Assembly: GCF_001540865.1 (NCBI RefSeq)
Contig: NW_017893416.1
Span: 18,057-82,056, forward strand
Source of the DNA: Ananas comosus
Lineage: Eukaryota; Streptophyta; Magnoliopsida; Poales; Bromeliaceae
Length of the DNA stretch: 64,000 nt
Direction of reading: 5' to 3'
The position numbers and the translations under genes are program-made. Below the pieces are notes generated by a model. It made no database searches, was not told the DNA's origin, and worked only from the letters and a program-made list of their open reading frames with translations. Positions 41,851-53,430 of this stretch are shown here, piece by piece (within the stretch, counting starts at the first letter, position 1; every line of letters begins with the position of its first letter).

Positions 41851-42357
41851 TAGAGTATCTCGTCTAAACAAGAAGGTCTCACGAAAATTTTTATAAGAGG
41901 GTGCTAAAAAACATAATAATAGAAGAGCTTCATCCTCCTCCTCGATGTTAACATCTATCGAGCGGAGATCCATAATAATAGAATTAAATTCATCTAAATG
42001 CGACTTAATAGAGGTACCTTCTGCGATGCGCAACGTGAAGAGACGTTGCTTCAAATATATCTTGTTGGTGAGAGACTTCGTCATATAGAGAGACTCCAAT
42101 TTAAGCCAAAGCCCTGTAGTGGTCTTTTCATCCGAGACCTCGCGAAATACCTCATCGGATAAACATAATTGTATTGTTGTAAGAGCTTTGTCATCAATCT
42201 TCTCCTTCGGCTTTGGCGTCAAAGAATCATACATCTTTTCTTTTCCCAACAGTGCCTTCTGTAATCCTTGTTGCGTCAATATAGCTCGCATCTTGACATG
42301 CCATAACGCGAAACTGTTGGTCCTGTCAAATTTTTGAATCTCGAACTTCGTCGACAT
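41851..42357 (-). pseudogene. Ty1/Copia Gag N-terminal part, truncated
   Basis: The start MSTKFEIQKFDRTNSF at 42357 and ALWHVKMRAILTQQGL, then LWLKLESLYMTKSLTNKIYL and LDEFNSIIMDLRSID, are typical of Copia Gag (UBN2-type). The frame is clean for 160 residues to about FLAPSYKNFRETF. The chromovirus LTR end at 41850 cuts it off. Later codons of the same open frame belong to that LTR. Zinc knuckle and pol are missing. Confidence 0.88.
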
Positions 42358-42381
42358 CTTAATCCTCAAAGGGAATATAAA

Positions 42382-42394
42382 GGCTCTAATACCA
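42382..42394 (-). other. Copia primer binding site
   Basis: TGGTATTAGAGCC on the minus strand, three bases after the LTR end. It differs from the usual site by one base (C to T). Confidence 0.82.
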
Positions 42395-42397
42395 GTT

Positions 42398-43110
42398 TGT
42401 TAAAATCGGAACGGCGAAAAATAGATCCAAAAAATAACTTAATGCAGAAAAAGAAAAGAAAAGGAAATAGCACACCGATATTTATGTGGTTCGGCCACTG
42501 GCCTACGTCCACGGGCGAAGATGTAGCAAATAATTTATTAATGTCGAAAGGTGGAGTTCAATGAAATCTCTCAAAAGACCAAAGCATAATTAGATCGAAA
42601 ATGCCAAAATCCGCATCCGTACAAGTGAGTCCAAAAGATCCACTCTCTTGATCATATGGACAAGATAATATGCCATGAACACAAGAATCACCTCACCTTA
42701 ATTAATTAGCATGGTAATAAGAATGTGGCTCCTTGACCATACGGAACTCCATGCATGAGGATTCTTGCTCCAAGAGGTCTTAATTAATTAGCGCACCAAG
42801 GAGAGTCTTCTCAGCACCAACCTCTTAATTAATTTGCATGGCTTAATTTGAGTCGTCGCACCGGCTTCATTAACTTGGCCGCATATATGTAGGATGTGGC
42901 TTCAAATTAGAGTCTAATTGGAACTCTAATCTAATTGAATTTCTAAACATAAGTCTAATCTAATTCAATTTGACTTAGATTCCGACTCATAATCCATATA
43001 TGTCAAATTAAATCTAAATTGTATCTAATCCCAATTAGATTGGGATTTAACTCCAATTTAGGTAACTACAAATCAAACCAAATTTAACACTAATGGTATC
43101 TCTTGTAACA
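42398..43110 (-). repeat. Copia 5' LTR
   Basis: 713 bp, starting TGTTACAAGAGATACC at 43110 and ending CGATTTTAACA at 42398 on the minus strand. Contains AT-rich promoter-like sequence with repeated TCTAATTGGA/TCTAATCTAATT words (42900-43050). The far LTR is lost, so no target duplication can be tested. Confidence 0.82.
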
Positions 43111-44007
43111 TTTGGGACCTAGTACGTCGATTCCTGATGCGAAATAGCTAGTAAAATCATTTGGAGAAATGATACCGGAAGTCTAAAGGATGAATTGGTT
43201 AGAATTAGAAAGAATTAAGATTAAACACGAGAAGTTCAGCAGAGTTCACTGAACTTTAGTATAATAGGTGTAATCGCAATTAAAAAATTGCATTTAAAGT
43301 GTTTGGAAGGGCTAGACAATGGTTAGAGATTGTTGGACTTGATTCAGGGCGTTTCTTAGTAATAATGGTCAATGGATCGATTAGTTGGAAAGAGTTGGAG
43401 GAAAATAGGAATCTCCAGAGAATTTCATTATTGAGCTCTGAAATTTTGTTGTTTTGAAAAAGTGAAAATGGAATCCCTTAAGATATAAATTATTAAGGTC
43501 ATGACAATGCTCAAAATAGTTGAGATTACTTGAAGAGAAAACGGTGCTAAAATAAAACTATTGGATGTGAACCAAGAAGAAAGGTGAAAAGCATGTAAAT
43601 AGTGCAATGTTTTGGTATACCATTGTTTTTGACACTATTTAGAAGGCCTTGGAGGAGTTCTAGATGAGTTGGATTAGTTTTGGCGTGCAATTGACGTGAA
43701 AAATAGAGTTTAGTAGTAATTTTAATGAGTTTTCTGCTTTTTGAACTTCCGGACTACATTGAGGATGCCTGATAGTGCATCTGAAACTTCCACACTATCT
43801 CGTGGATGCGAGAAACTTTTTTGGATGCTCAACCTAAAAAATCTGACATGTTCAGCAATGAACTTTTAGGCGCATGAAAGTTCTTGCAGGGGCTGGAAAC
43901 CTATTATAGGCTAGAATTCACAGAGAACGTAATTTTTATCTTTGGAGGACTTTTATGCAATTATGATCTTCTAATAATGACACTCGGCCCTTTTTGTAGA
44001 AACCAAT
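43111..44007. other. AT-rich stretch, no gene recognised
   Basis: No frame resembles a known protein and no direct copy is found elsewhere in the window. It may be an older LTR or unique intergenic DNA. Confidence 0.5.
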
Positions 44008-44357
44008 GTTACGGAATTTGTATTGACAAGTTTCGTGATTTGAGTCGGAGTCTTGAAGGGTTCGGTTCGTGATTGTCAAAGATTGAAGAATCCGAGATTT
44101 TGAGAACATAGAAACATCTCACCGTATGAATCACAATACTCAGGTAAGTTTTTAAATGTCTTTATGGTGATTCATATTATTTATAACATTAGAATCATAT
44201 AAACTAATGATTAATGGATTAGAAGTGATTTTTTGAACTTTTAAATTGAATATAATAATATTTTATGTGTATCGGTACCAGATTCCAGTTCCTCAAAACT
44301 GTATTAAAAAAACTGAGTTTTTATATTGTGTACCAGTACCCACATCTGGTTCCTCAA
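44008..44357 (+). mobile_element. diverged LTR fragment related to the Transposase_32 element
   Basis: TGTTACGGAATTTGTATTG, CAAGTTTCGTG and GAGTCGGAGTCTTGAAG match the first 350 bp of the LTR at 5758. The ACCGGT sites have decayed (GTATCGGTACC, GTACCAGTACC). It breaks off near 44357 at Tat sequence, so it is an older, truncated relative. Confidence 0.75.
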
Positions 44358-45530
44358 AACCTGAGAGCTCGGCCTACTGGCCGTCCTTCTATTAAGGCCC
44401 TTATGAATAGAGGCTTCACGAATCTTGTTTGCATGATTGATGGTTTTTCGAAAACCACCGAATCGACTAGTTTGGCATCCTCCAACTACAGCTGGGCTAC
44501 TTTGAGCCCATTTTCTTCATACGTCGCTTCCTCATACTCTGTAGACTCTGCTTTGAAAGATTGAGGAAGAGTGTATACCATATTTACATCGGCTGAACTT
44601 TCATTAGCCGATTTTTCTTGTATATTTTGTTTCTTTTCTTCGGACTCCTTTGCCATCTCGACTGAGGAGTCGCTTTCCATTCGTACCTCTCTTTCTTTAG
44701 GAGGCCACCTGTCACGCTTAATTATAGTCTCGAGCGAGGCTATTTTCTCCTCTAACTCCTTTCTAGTTACTTTCTTTTCAGGTTCGGTCGGAATTGGCCA
44801 TTCTATCTTCGATTTTAACCAAGGAACGGGCGACGAACCGCCCCCTTCATGATCATTCTGCATCGGATGAAAGGGATTTTGTGGTTCATTAGGTCGTCTC
44901 CATACGTTCAATCTTAACCCTTTCTCTTCTTCATAATGTTGTCTTACTTCGGCTTGCAATCTCTGCTGTCGACGCTTTTGAGTTTTTGTTAACATCGGCC
45001 CATGCCATTTGGCTGATAGTTTTGCTTCGTGCTATTGATCAATCGGCACATTCACTGGTACCTTCACTGTCCTGAGATGATTTCTCAAGATCTCTCTTCT
45101 TTCTGATGGTCTCGGCCAAGGTTGTATGCCGAGTTCATTGACTGACCTTTGACCGAGGAATTCTATAACCCCCTCGGTCATCCTTTCAAACTCCGGTTCA
45201 GGTCTCGGCCTGGCTTGATGTTGCCAATTTGGCCGATATCCTGAAAATCTCTGTTTTGAACTAAATGGTTTCTCTGGGTAACTTCATCGGTTGTTGCATA
45301 TGAGCCGACCTTCATTTATCTCCATTTGAATCTTCCTTTTAAAGGCAGTGCATTCGTTCGTTCTATGGCTCCATGAATGGTGCCATTTGCAATATCTTCT
45401 TCTTTTCAACTTATCTTCAGGAGGTATAGTTTGACCCTCCTACAGTTGAATTCGTCCATCTTTTAGCAACCGATCAAAAATCAAATCAGTCTTAGAAACA
45501 TCAAATGAATAAGTGTATGCTGATACCCGT
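44358..45530 (-). pseudogene. Tat-type Gag C-terminal part and following spacer
   Basis: A finger with YCKWHHSWSHRTNECTAFKR (about 45330-45395) is the Tat Gag zinc motif. Downstream LTKTQKRRQQRLQAEVRQHY begins an open stretch (44486-44995) that ends in an acidic region. Stops separate the pieces. It continues, across an inserted LTR, from the Gag part at 50732-51310. It is a different Tat subfamily from that at 17290, to judge from the different finger sequence. Confidence 0.75.
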
Positions 45531-46866
45531 TGTCACGCCCCAATCCCCGCCAATTTGGTCGGGTTCGGGTCACGTCAACAGACGCCGAACGGACAGAGCC
45601 TCCCCTGTCCGCCCAAGGCTCTAACAACATGTATAGATAGGCAATCAACAAGAGAATTGCATATATAATACAAGGCTTACACGAGGGCAAGCAACAACGG
45701 AAGCGAAAGCTCGAAGCTAATATACAACATACATGATACTTGATTTCATTTGAACCAAATACAAGTAAATAAAACTATTACATTTGCATTCAAACATCAT
45801 TTCCTTTTTACATTTAGCCATCCACCAAAATTACACGATTGTTTACAACTTTACATCTCAAAATCAACAAAAGAAGTTGATGCATGTATAACAAAAGGGA
45901 AATGGCTACAAAATGTATGAGTCCCGGTGGCCGCTATCTACGGCGCTTTACCCTTGCCTCGGTCCTCCGCCGCCCCGCTCGTGCTAGGACCTGTAGGGTT
46001 AGTGGTGTGAGAACTACAACAAAGTTCCCAGTGGGCTCGGCATCCGACCTCGCCGACTTACCCACTAGGTCTATCCAAGCATAAGTATTTCAAAGGAGAG
46101 AAAGTAACCATTACTAATGCAACTAATACTATGCCTGCAAGAAAGAGTCAGTAGATATATAATTCAATGCGATAATGGAAATGCATGTATGCTTCAATCA
46201 TAATTAAGCTTTGGCTCTTACCCAATCTTGCCGGTTAACTCTGTTAACCCCAATAACTCATAACCCAAATCCCGTCATAACAGGGGGCCTCGAACCACCC
46301 CTAGGGACCGTCATCAGGGACCTCGCTCCCAAGGTGACTATTTCCGGAAACTCACCGCTTGAGGGGGAGCTACTACCCTTAAGCCAAGACGTGTCATGAG
46401 TATCGATCGAATCCCCAATTTGAGGATGCTCAGCCAATAGTTACCATGCCACTTTTATGCTAGGTTCTCTATCCATTTGTTCATATCACTCGCTAACCAT
46501 TTTGTCCCAATGTAACTTTGGTTAAACCTACACTTAACACTTACTTGTCAATGCCAATCCATCTCTCTATGGTCAGTGTCATAGCTATTTACCATTGCCA
46601 AGTCCACGCCTCTCAATCATGCAATCTCTAGGGTCCAACAATACATGTCCTTCATGGTTCCATATCTTTCTACTTTCCAAAAACATTAGAGAAGATATAA
46701 TGAAACAACCAATAGTTCACATGTAAATTAACCCTAATATGCATGAGCGACAATACAACCATATGTTCAAGAAATAGAGAAACAGACATAGAAGGGAATC
46801 CAACGATTCCGGCGTGCACCCCCCACCTCTATTGGTCGTGTGGGTGTAGAATATGAAGGCTCCCGC

Positions 46867-49497
46867 TGTCACGCCCGAGTACCAGCGGAAGCATATCCGG
46901 TACGTGGACAGACCCGCCATACACCTGCAGTATATAAGGCGTCTACAAGAAGCAAATCGATAGGAAGAAGCATAGTAAAATCCTATCCTGATATGAGAGC
47001 AAAGTACAAGTCGATATGCTATCAGCAAAAGAACAAAAAGTGTACAATCCAAAATCTCAACTAAAAGAGAAAATATCATAAGCAAAGTGAAACCATAGTG
47101 GCCGTCCACAAAGTATATATACATCACGGGGTAAACAAGAAAATAGGTACAATGGTGGTCTCTCTATACATAGGAACATCACCCTCGGCCGTAGCCCGAG
47201 TAGTAAGGTGATCGACTAGCATGCTCCTAGCAATGTCTAGCTAGACGCGACTCCTTTGCCACGATCCCTAGCCTCTCCAGTAGATGGCTCTGTAAAAACA
47301 ACCACCAAAAGGGCGTGAGAACTATTAACAATAGTTTCCAGTGGATAAGCCGCCAGCCTCAGCGAATTACACCACTAGGCTCATGATGTATTAAATGAAA
47401 ATAAAAGCAGTAATTTTGCATGATATATGTCCAATGCTACCTAGTAATAAACATGTAAGCAACATGTAGTGATACTTTCCACAGTAATGAATCAACTGAA
47501 TACATAAAGCTTAGCAACTATTGTAAGCATGAATACAACATGAACATAAGCATAAATGTGTAAGTAACTACTGTACACTATAACTGAAAAATATTCATTA
47601 CTGTCAAATGTCATTTAGCACTTTCCTTTCATTCACAGGGACCTACTCAAGGTAGTCCAGCTTGCGCCGCGCCTAATGGCCTCTTGGTAGCATACACTCC
47701 CCACGGCAATCCACTTCGGCACCCAATCCCGCACGGGCGAGCAACTGTCGCGTAGGCCAACTCTGGAGTGCCGGCTTGTAGGGAGCGACCCTCACAAGCG
47801 TGTGCGAATGAGCACAATGGCAGCAAGCAAATCTAAAGCTCAGTATGTCTCAATCATCACTTTCCAACTTGCATTGTTCTTGCTCTCGATCCTTTGATCG
47901 GAATCTCAATATAACAAGTATTGATAACAGCTAGTATCCACGAGAATAATAAACATGCAAGAGTAATGCTAATTTACATATGGCATTAAAATCTTTCACT
48001 ATCATGGCACTATCAATATAGTCACATGGCATATCTCTACTTTACAAAAAGAAAGTCACGAGAATATCATTGTTCTCTACTTTGCAACAGCATAAATATC
48101 ATGTCCATTAATTAGTCAACTTAACTAAAGATAAACATAAACCTGAGCATAAATTCAATTATGTATGAAGTCTCTCTACTTCATAGAGGTTCCATTCAAT
48201 GCTATGGCAAAGAGGTTCCAGATCCATAGTAACCACTTCATAGTAACAATATCGCATGACTATAGCAATTCTATACATATAGAACATAGGGAGCTTCACT
48301 TGCTCTGGTTAGGTCAAACCCACCTAGTACTAAGCTCCCAATAGTCACAAGAAGTCGCAAATAATCAGCTCCAACCCTGCTGAAAACAAACATCACACCG
48401 TGTCAAAAAGACGACCGAAATGTCCGATTTCGGCCTAATTTGCACTTAGTACAAAGTAACCCCTTAAGTCCCTATTTTGGGCTCGTGTAATACCTCAAGT
48501 GTAACCTCCAAGAGTCCTCACAAGTTAGTCGAAGATGATCCAAGGCTCGATCGCGATCTCGCTGCGAACAATACTGAAACGGCGTCACAATGCTTGTACG
48601 TGAGCTTATATGGTTCAATTCTTGCGAAATTGAATTTCTAACGGAAATTCCTGCTTACCCTTTGTTAGAGCAGCTTCCAAACCAGCTTCTAAGAGTACAA
48701 GTTCAGCTCAATGAAGCTCGAAAACCTACGGCGAAGAAATAATCCCCAATTTGCTCAAACAATTGCATTTCGTTCCAATTTAGCTTCATAAATGGCTAAT
48801 TATTCCAATAAAGCTTTAAAGTAGCTTAACCCTGGTCTAAGAAGGTTAATTCACATCTAATTAGCTCAGCTTTAATTGCTGAAAACTCAGTTTAAAGCAG
48901 TTGGAAGCAAAAACTCAAAAGCAACACATAAACGACTACTAGAACGTTGATAATGGAGAAAATCGAGTCGTTTACCTTCTCAAGCTTCCAACCAACACCT
49001 CGCTGGTCCAGGACTGTGAAAAGTCTTCCAAAACAATCCCCCACACGTCCACGTAGGCTCCGCAACGCTCGCAACCAGCGAAGAACACGCGATGCGACGA
49101 AAACGAGCGAAATCGACGAATTCTAAGTAGAGAGAGAAAAACCCTAGAGAGAGAGAGAGAGGAAGGTGGGAGAATAATCTCCTGAGCTCCAGCAACCCTT
49201 CCTGAGCTCCCAGAGTCGTGCTGGGTCAAGTAGATAGAGATCAAGATGTGAAATGACCAAAAGACCCTTACTGCCACGTTTTACCATTGTGTACCGGTAC
49301 ACCATGATGGTTGTACCGGTACACCAAGCAGAAAATGCTGATTTTCGCCAGTTCAATGCACTTTCTTGCTTTTAACCCTCCAATCACTCTCTAACTTCTT
49401 CAAAAACTTGTCCAAGTCCTTTAGAACATGTAGAATAGCTCCACACTTCATTGCTCACACTCGAATTTCGCAATTTGCAAAAATTCAGTGTATTACA
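46867..49497 (-). mobile_element. nested solo LTR with target duplication CCCGC
   Basis: 2631 bp, TGTAATACACTG family, starting at 49497 on the minus strand and ending at 46867. CCCGC at 46862-46866 and 49498-49502 is a perfect target duplication, and the outer LTR sequence resumes in register (CTCCCG / CACTTTACGA). It carries the GTACCGGTAC pair, the ACTCCGGAGT-like block and the AATAGTTC hairpin. Confidence 0.93.
49291..49322 (-). promoter_or_regulatory. GTACCGGTAC pair, 22-bp spacing
   Basis: The two palindromes start at 49291 and 49313, the same spacing as at 22304/22326 and in the Transposase_32 LTRs. Confidence 0.6.
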
Positions 49498-50186
49498 CCC
49501 GCACTTTACGATAGCCGATTCCGCGCCCTATAATCAAAATAGTGCCATATTAGGCCCCTTTGTACATGAACTATACTCTAACATTTTTGCAATGTTAAAC
49601 GGAGTTGTCCAACGTATTTAGGACACCCCCAATTAGGTTTCTATGAGGTCAATTTGTCCCCGAAAAATTCTAGGGCAAAAGCCCCAATTTTCAAGCCCTA
49701 ACATGGTCATTTAGGGTTTCCTCATGAATCGATCCCAACCCTAAGCAAACAATAGTTTATGATCATCTAAGAAGCATCCTAGTAAGGTTTCTAGACCCTT
49801 GGAACCAACCCTAGGGCTCCTAACACCACTTTCAAGGATTCACCATGAGAGCACCTTGAGCTCTCATGGGTTTCATGGTGTTCATGGCTCAAAAGAGCCT
49901 CTAAAGCCACTAAGGAGCACAAAGCTCCAAAACTTAGGGATCAAAATCAAGCCCTAGACTCATTTCTACCAAAAACTCACCTTAGCCCAAGCTCCTCCAA
50001 GTCCTTCTTGTAGGAGAGCTTGTAGAACCCACCAAAGCCTCCAAATCCTCCTTCCCTTCACTCCTTCTTCTTCTTCTCTAAGCCCTAGAGCTAGGATTCT
50101 AGAGAGAGAAAGAGTGGAAATGAGAGGAGAGGAGAGAAATGGCTGTGGAAGAGAGGGGATGGATCATATATAGTGTTGTAACAATT

Positions 50187-50555
50187 GCACTTAAGCCCCT
50201 CCACTTGTTTCCCATTGACCTGCCCAGACTGGGCATTTTTCGCCTTCGGGGACCGGTCTCCCCGACCAGGGACCGGTTCCCGAATGTTGTTTTTCTTGCA
50301 CTTAAGCCCCTCCACTTGTTTCGGATTTTCCTGCCCAGACTGGGCATTTTTCGCCTTCGAGGGACCGGTCTCTTCTTCCAGGGACCGGTTCTCGAGCGTG
50401 GGTTTTCTGGGACTTAGCCAAATTTTCGGGTTTTTCAGCTGTTGCGCAGCGAGGGACCGGTCTCCCGAGGACTGGTCTCACCACCAGGGACCGGATGCCT
50501 CAGGATTCCTGGCAGGCTACGCGTACGGGGACCGGTCTCTCCTTCAGGGACCGGT
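50187..50555 (-). promoter_or_regulatory. ACCGGT cluster with a 111-bp tandem duplication
   Basis: Eight ACCGGT hexamers lie between 50252 and 50555. The segment starting GCACTTAAGCCCCTCCACTT at 50187 is repeated at 50298, and each copy includes TGCCCAGACTGGGCA and an ACCGGT pair. The duplication doubles the region between the CT tract and the cluster in this LTR only. Confidence 0.65.
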
Positions 50556-50731
50556 CCCCGAGAGCACAAAATCTAGGACTTAGCCAGATTTCCAGATTTA
50601 CTCTCTCGGGTCCCTTTTAGCTCTACTTGTGGACTCTAATGAACGTAGGGTCCATTCAAACTCATTCAACTCCGCGTTCCGCTCGTTTTGACGGAACTCG
50701 GCACGATTTACGAAGGATGTGGTATGTTACA

Positions 50732-51453
50732 CCCGTGCTTTTGCCTCGCTTGATTTAGTGGGCTTCAATAAAGCACATTTATATGGCTGGTGGTTCTTTA
50801 CCATTTCCGCCACGTATATTTCGGCTTCATCAGCTGAATCCTCTATCTCTTCGGACTCGTTCGGCTCGTCTTGAGCCGACGATTCTTCAAGGAAAGAGAT
50901 GTTTTTCTCTTTCCCTTACTCCAATCTTTGTTCCGGCTCCATCTAGGCCGATCTTCATTATTTTCTTTTCTAAATTGCTCATATTGAGCAACTCGAACTC
51001 CCAAATCAAAAAGATTTGGAAAATACTTATCTTCAAAATGATATTTGATTTTGAAGTGTAATTCATTAAATGCCATTTTGGCAAACTCCGATCCGGCATT
51101 CTTACAAAACAATGGCTTCTTGCCGTCTTGAATCGGTTCAAATACTCTTCAACCAATTCTCCTGTCCTTTGCCTGAACTGGGCTAGATCAGCAACCGAAA
51201 GTTCTGGCTCTGATCTATAAAATTGTTCGTGAAATTTTCTTTCCAATTCATTCCAATCTCGGACAGAATTGGCAGGTAGACTCGTATACCATGATGCACA
51301 CTACATGAGTTGCATAAACTCTCGAGTATATGTGGAAAAGATTGGGTCAATGCATTTGTAGCATGGCATCTAATACTATGAAGTTATTGAGCAAACGAGG
51401 GATTGAAATAAATCCTCTGAACCATGTTAAGGATTAGTACATTCGAGTGTTAT
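50732..51453 (-). pseudogene. Tat-type Gag capsid region, broken
   Basis: ERKFHEQFYRSEPELSVADL, QFRQRTGELVEEYLNRFK and, in another frame, FPNLFDLGVRVAQYEQFRKE are the conserved blocks of a plant retrotransposon Gag. A frameshift near 51110 separates them. The N-terminal end is cut by the chromovirus LTR start at 51454. It forms one element with 44358-45530. Confidence 0.8.
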
Positions 51454-51831
51454 TGTAATATACCGAGAATTCGGAAAATAAATATCGAACTTTAGTCAAA
51501 CTGACCAAAGTGCGAGGATGGTACACTTCGAAAAGTTCGAAGGTGTTAAAATGATCAAAGGTGCGTTATGGGAGGCTTTCGAGAGCTAAAGAATCAAAAA
51601 TTTGCAAACTGCAGTTTTTGAGCTCTCGGAGATCGGTCCCTGGTGGGAAAGACCTGTAAGGAAGTGAATTCTCAAAATTCGAGAATTGTACTTCATCCAG
51701 GATCAACTAATTGTCGAAAGAATACCCTTTGTGGGAGTTGGAAATGTCCAAAGCACAAAAAGTGCTTTGGAGTTGAGTCCGCGAGAGCAAATGATGCAAA
51801 CTGCATCATTGGGCTGATATTACTCTCGGGG

Positions 51832-52106
51832 ACCGGTCTCTGGAGGTGAGAGACCGGTTCCCTTGGCTGGGTGTTGCGTGGTTGCTTGATGCAACCGGTC
51901 CCTGGCAGGGAGAGACCGGTTCCCGAATGTTGCCCCAGCGAGAAATGCCAAAAATTGACTAAGTCCTGAAAATCAAGCTATCGGGGACCGGTCTCTCAGG
52001 TGAGGACCGGTCTCCCGAGGATCGGTCTCCCGGGGAGAGACCGGTTCCCGAACGCGTGCGCCCGAGGGAAGCTCTCGGAGACCGGTCCCAAGTCGGGGAG
52101 ACCGGT
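51832..52106 (+). promoter_or_regulatory. ACCGGT dyad cluster in solo LTR
   Basis: Nine ACCGGT sites in paired GGGGACCGGTCTC / GAGAGACCGGTTCCC contexts, followed by TGCCCAGTAAGGGC and the CT-rich tract at 52200. Confidence 0.62.
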
Positions 52107-53235
52107 CCCTCCGCGCGAAAACTGCCCAGTAAGGGCTGTGCAGTAGATGGAAAGTTGAGGGGTTTTTATGCAAAATGGCCTTTATTAGAGTGGGCTGGAC
52201 CCTCTCTTTCCCTCACAGCCTCTCATTCTCTCTCTTTCTCACACTCTCTCTTGCTCCCTCTCTCTCTCTAGGAAAGAAAGAACAAACGAGAAGGAGAAGA
52301 AGAAAGAGAAGAAGAAGAAGGAGGAGAGGAAGAAGAGGAAGGAGGAGAACAAGATAGAGAAGGCTTGGAGCATCTTTCTCTCTTTCTCTCCTCTCCATTG
52401 GTATAGCTCAAGAGGTAAGCTACAAACCCTAGCTTGTAGAACTTAGGGTTTTGGGTTTTTATGCCTTGGAATGGGTCAAATGAACCCTAAGCATGCTTCT
52501 AAATAGATCAATCCCAAGAATCTAGGGATTTATTGGGTGGTTTGCTATGGGTGCAAACCTAGGGCTCCAAAATGGGGTTTTTGTGAATGCATGAGATTGA
52601 TCTCATTTGAAGCCTTGGAAACCCTATTGTTAGGTCACGAATCGTGGGGGTGAAGTCGGTTTTAGCATTCGGCGAGCCGGCGTGAAGTTCTCGGCAAAGT
52701 AGGGCCGGGATAGTGCGGAATTGGGCAAGGAAGGCTAAAGCCTTTTCGTAAAGTTCGCCGAGGAGCATTTTCCAAGCCTCTACATCGATTAAAGGTGGGG
52801 GGTGCAATCCCGAATCTTTCGGACTCCTTTCTATGTCTTAGATTGCATTTAATCTCATCTCTTCATGTTGCATTGTAGGATTGCATAGTAGCTCCCTTCC
52901 TTATGCTTTCTAAATGATAACCTAGTGTACTTGGAACGCTTGGTGACTTAGATAGGTAAGGATTGGGTCGGAACGTGAATCCTATGATGCGAAAGAAAAG
53001 AGATAAACCCAATAGGGGTGTTGATGACATAGAAAGTAGTGTAAAATGTTAAAGAACAAACGAGTGGCATCCAAATGTTAAATGATGACGAGTGGCATTA
53101 ATGTAGTGTAAAGACACTAGAGGTCGATGGACCTAGGGATAGGTGGATCCCTTAGAAAATGCCTTGTGAACAATGAATTTAGAAAACCTAAATAGCATTG
53201 CATGAATGTCGGGAACAAATGATCCCCCGAGAAAT

Positions 53236-53430
53236 GTTGACTCTAGTTGTAGAGCATCGTCACTTGGAGAGGATTTGATTGGGTTGTGGACCCTAGCGAT
53301 AGTGCTCCCTCACTTGGAGAGGATTCGATTGGGTATTGACTCTAGTTGTAGAGTATCCTCACTTGGAGAGGACTTGATTGAGTTGTTGACCCTAGATGTA
53401 GGGCATCCTTACTTGGAGAGGATAGATCTA
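53236..53430 (+). repeat. 49-50-bp minisatellite in LTR
   Basis: CACTTGGAGAGGA occurs at 53261, 53311 and 53360, with a variant at 53410, each preceded by a GACTCTAGTTGTAGAG or ACCCTAG-like segment. The same minisatellite lies in related LTRs at 24829-24960 and 63165-63315 with different copy numbers. Confidence 0.82.

Larger units (their letters stand above)
45531..50731 (-). mobile_element. solo LTR with target duplication CCCGT, itself interrupted
   Basis: On the minus strand it starts at 50731 (TGTAACATACCACATCC) and ends at 45531 (GGGGCGTGACA). CCCGT flanks it at 45526-45530 and 50732-50736. Subtracting the nested solo LTR leaves about 2.57 kb, the length of the other LTRs. It is inserted in a Tat gag. 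A solo LTR is the product of recombination between the two LTRs of one element. Confidence 0.9.

Noticed and set aside
44008..44120. Possible start of a new complete Transposase_32 element
   Set aside because: Only the first 350 bp of an LTR are present; no interior, second LTR or target duplication follows.
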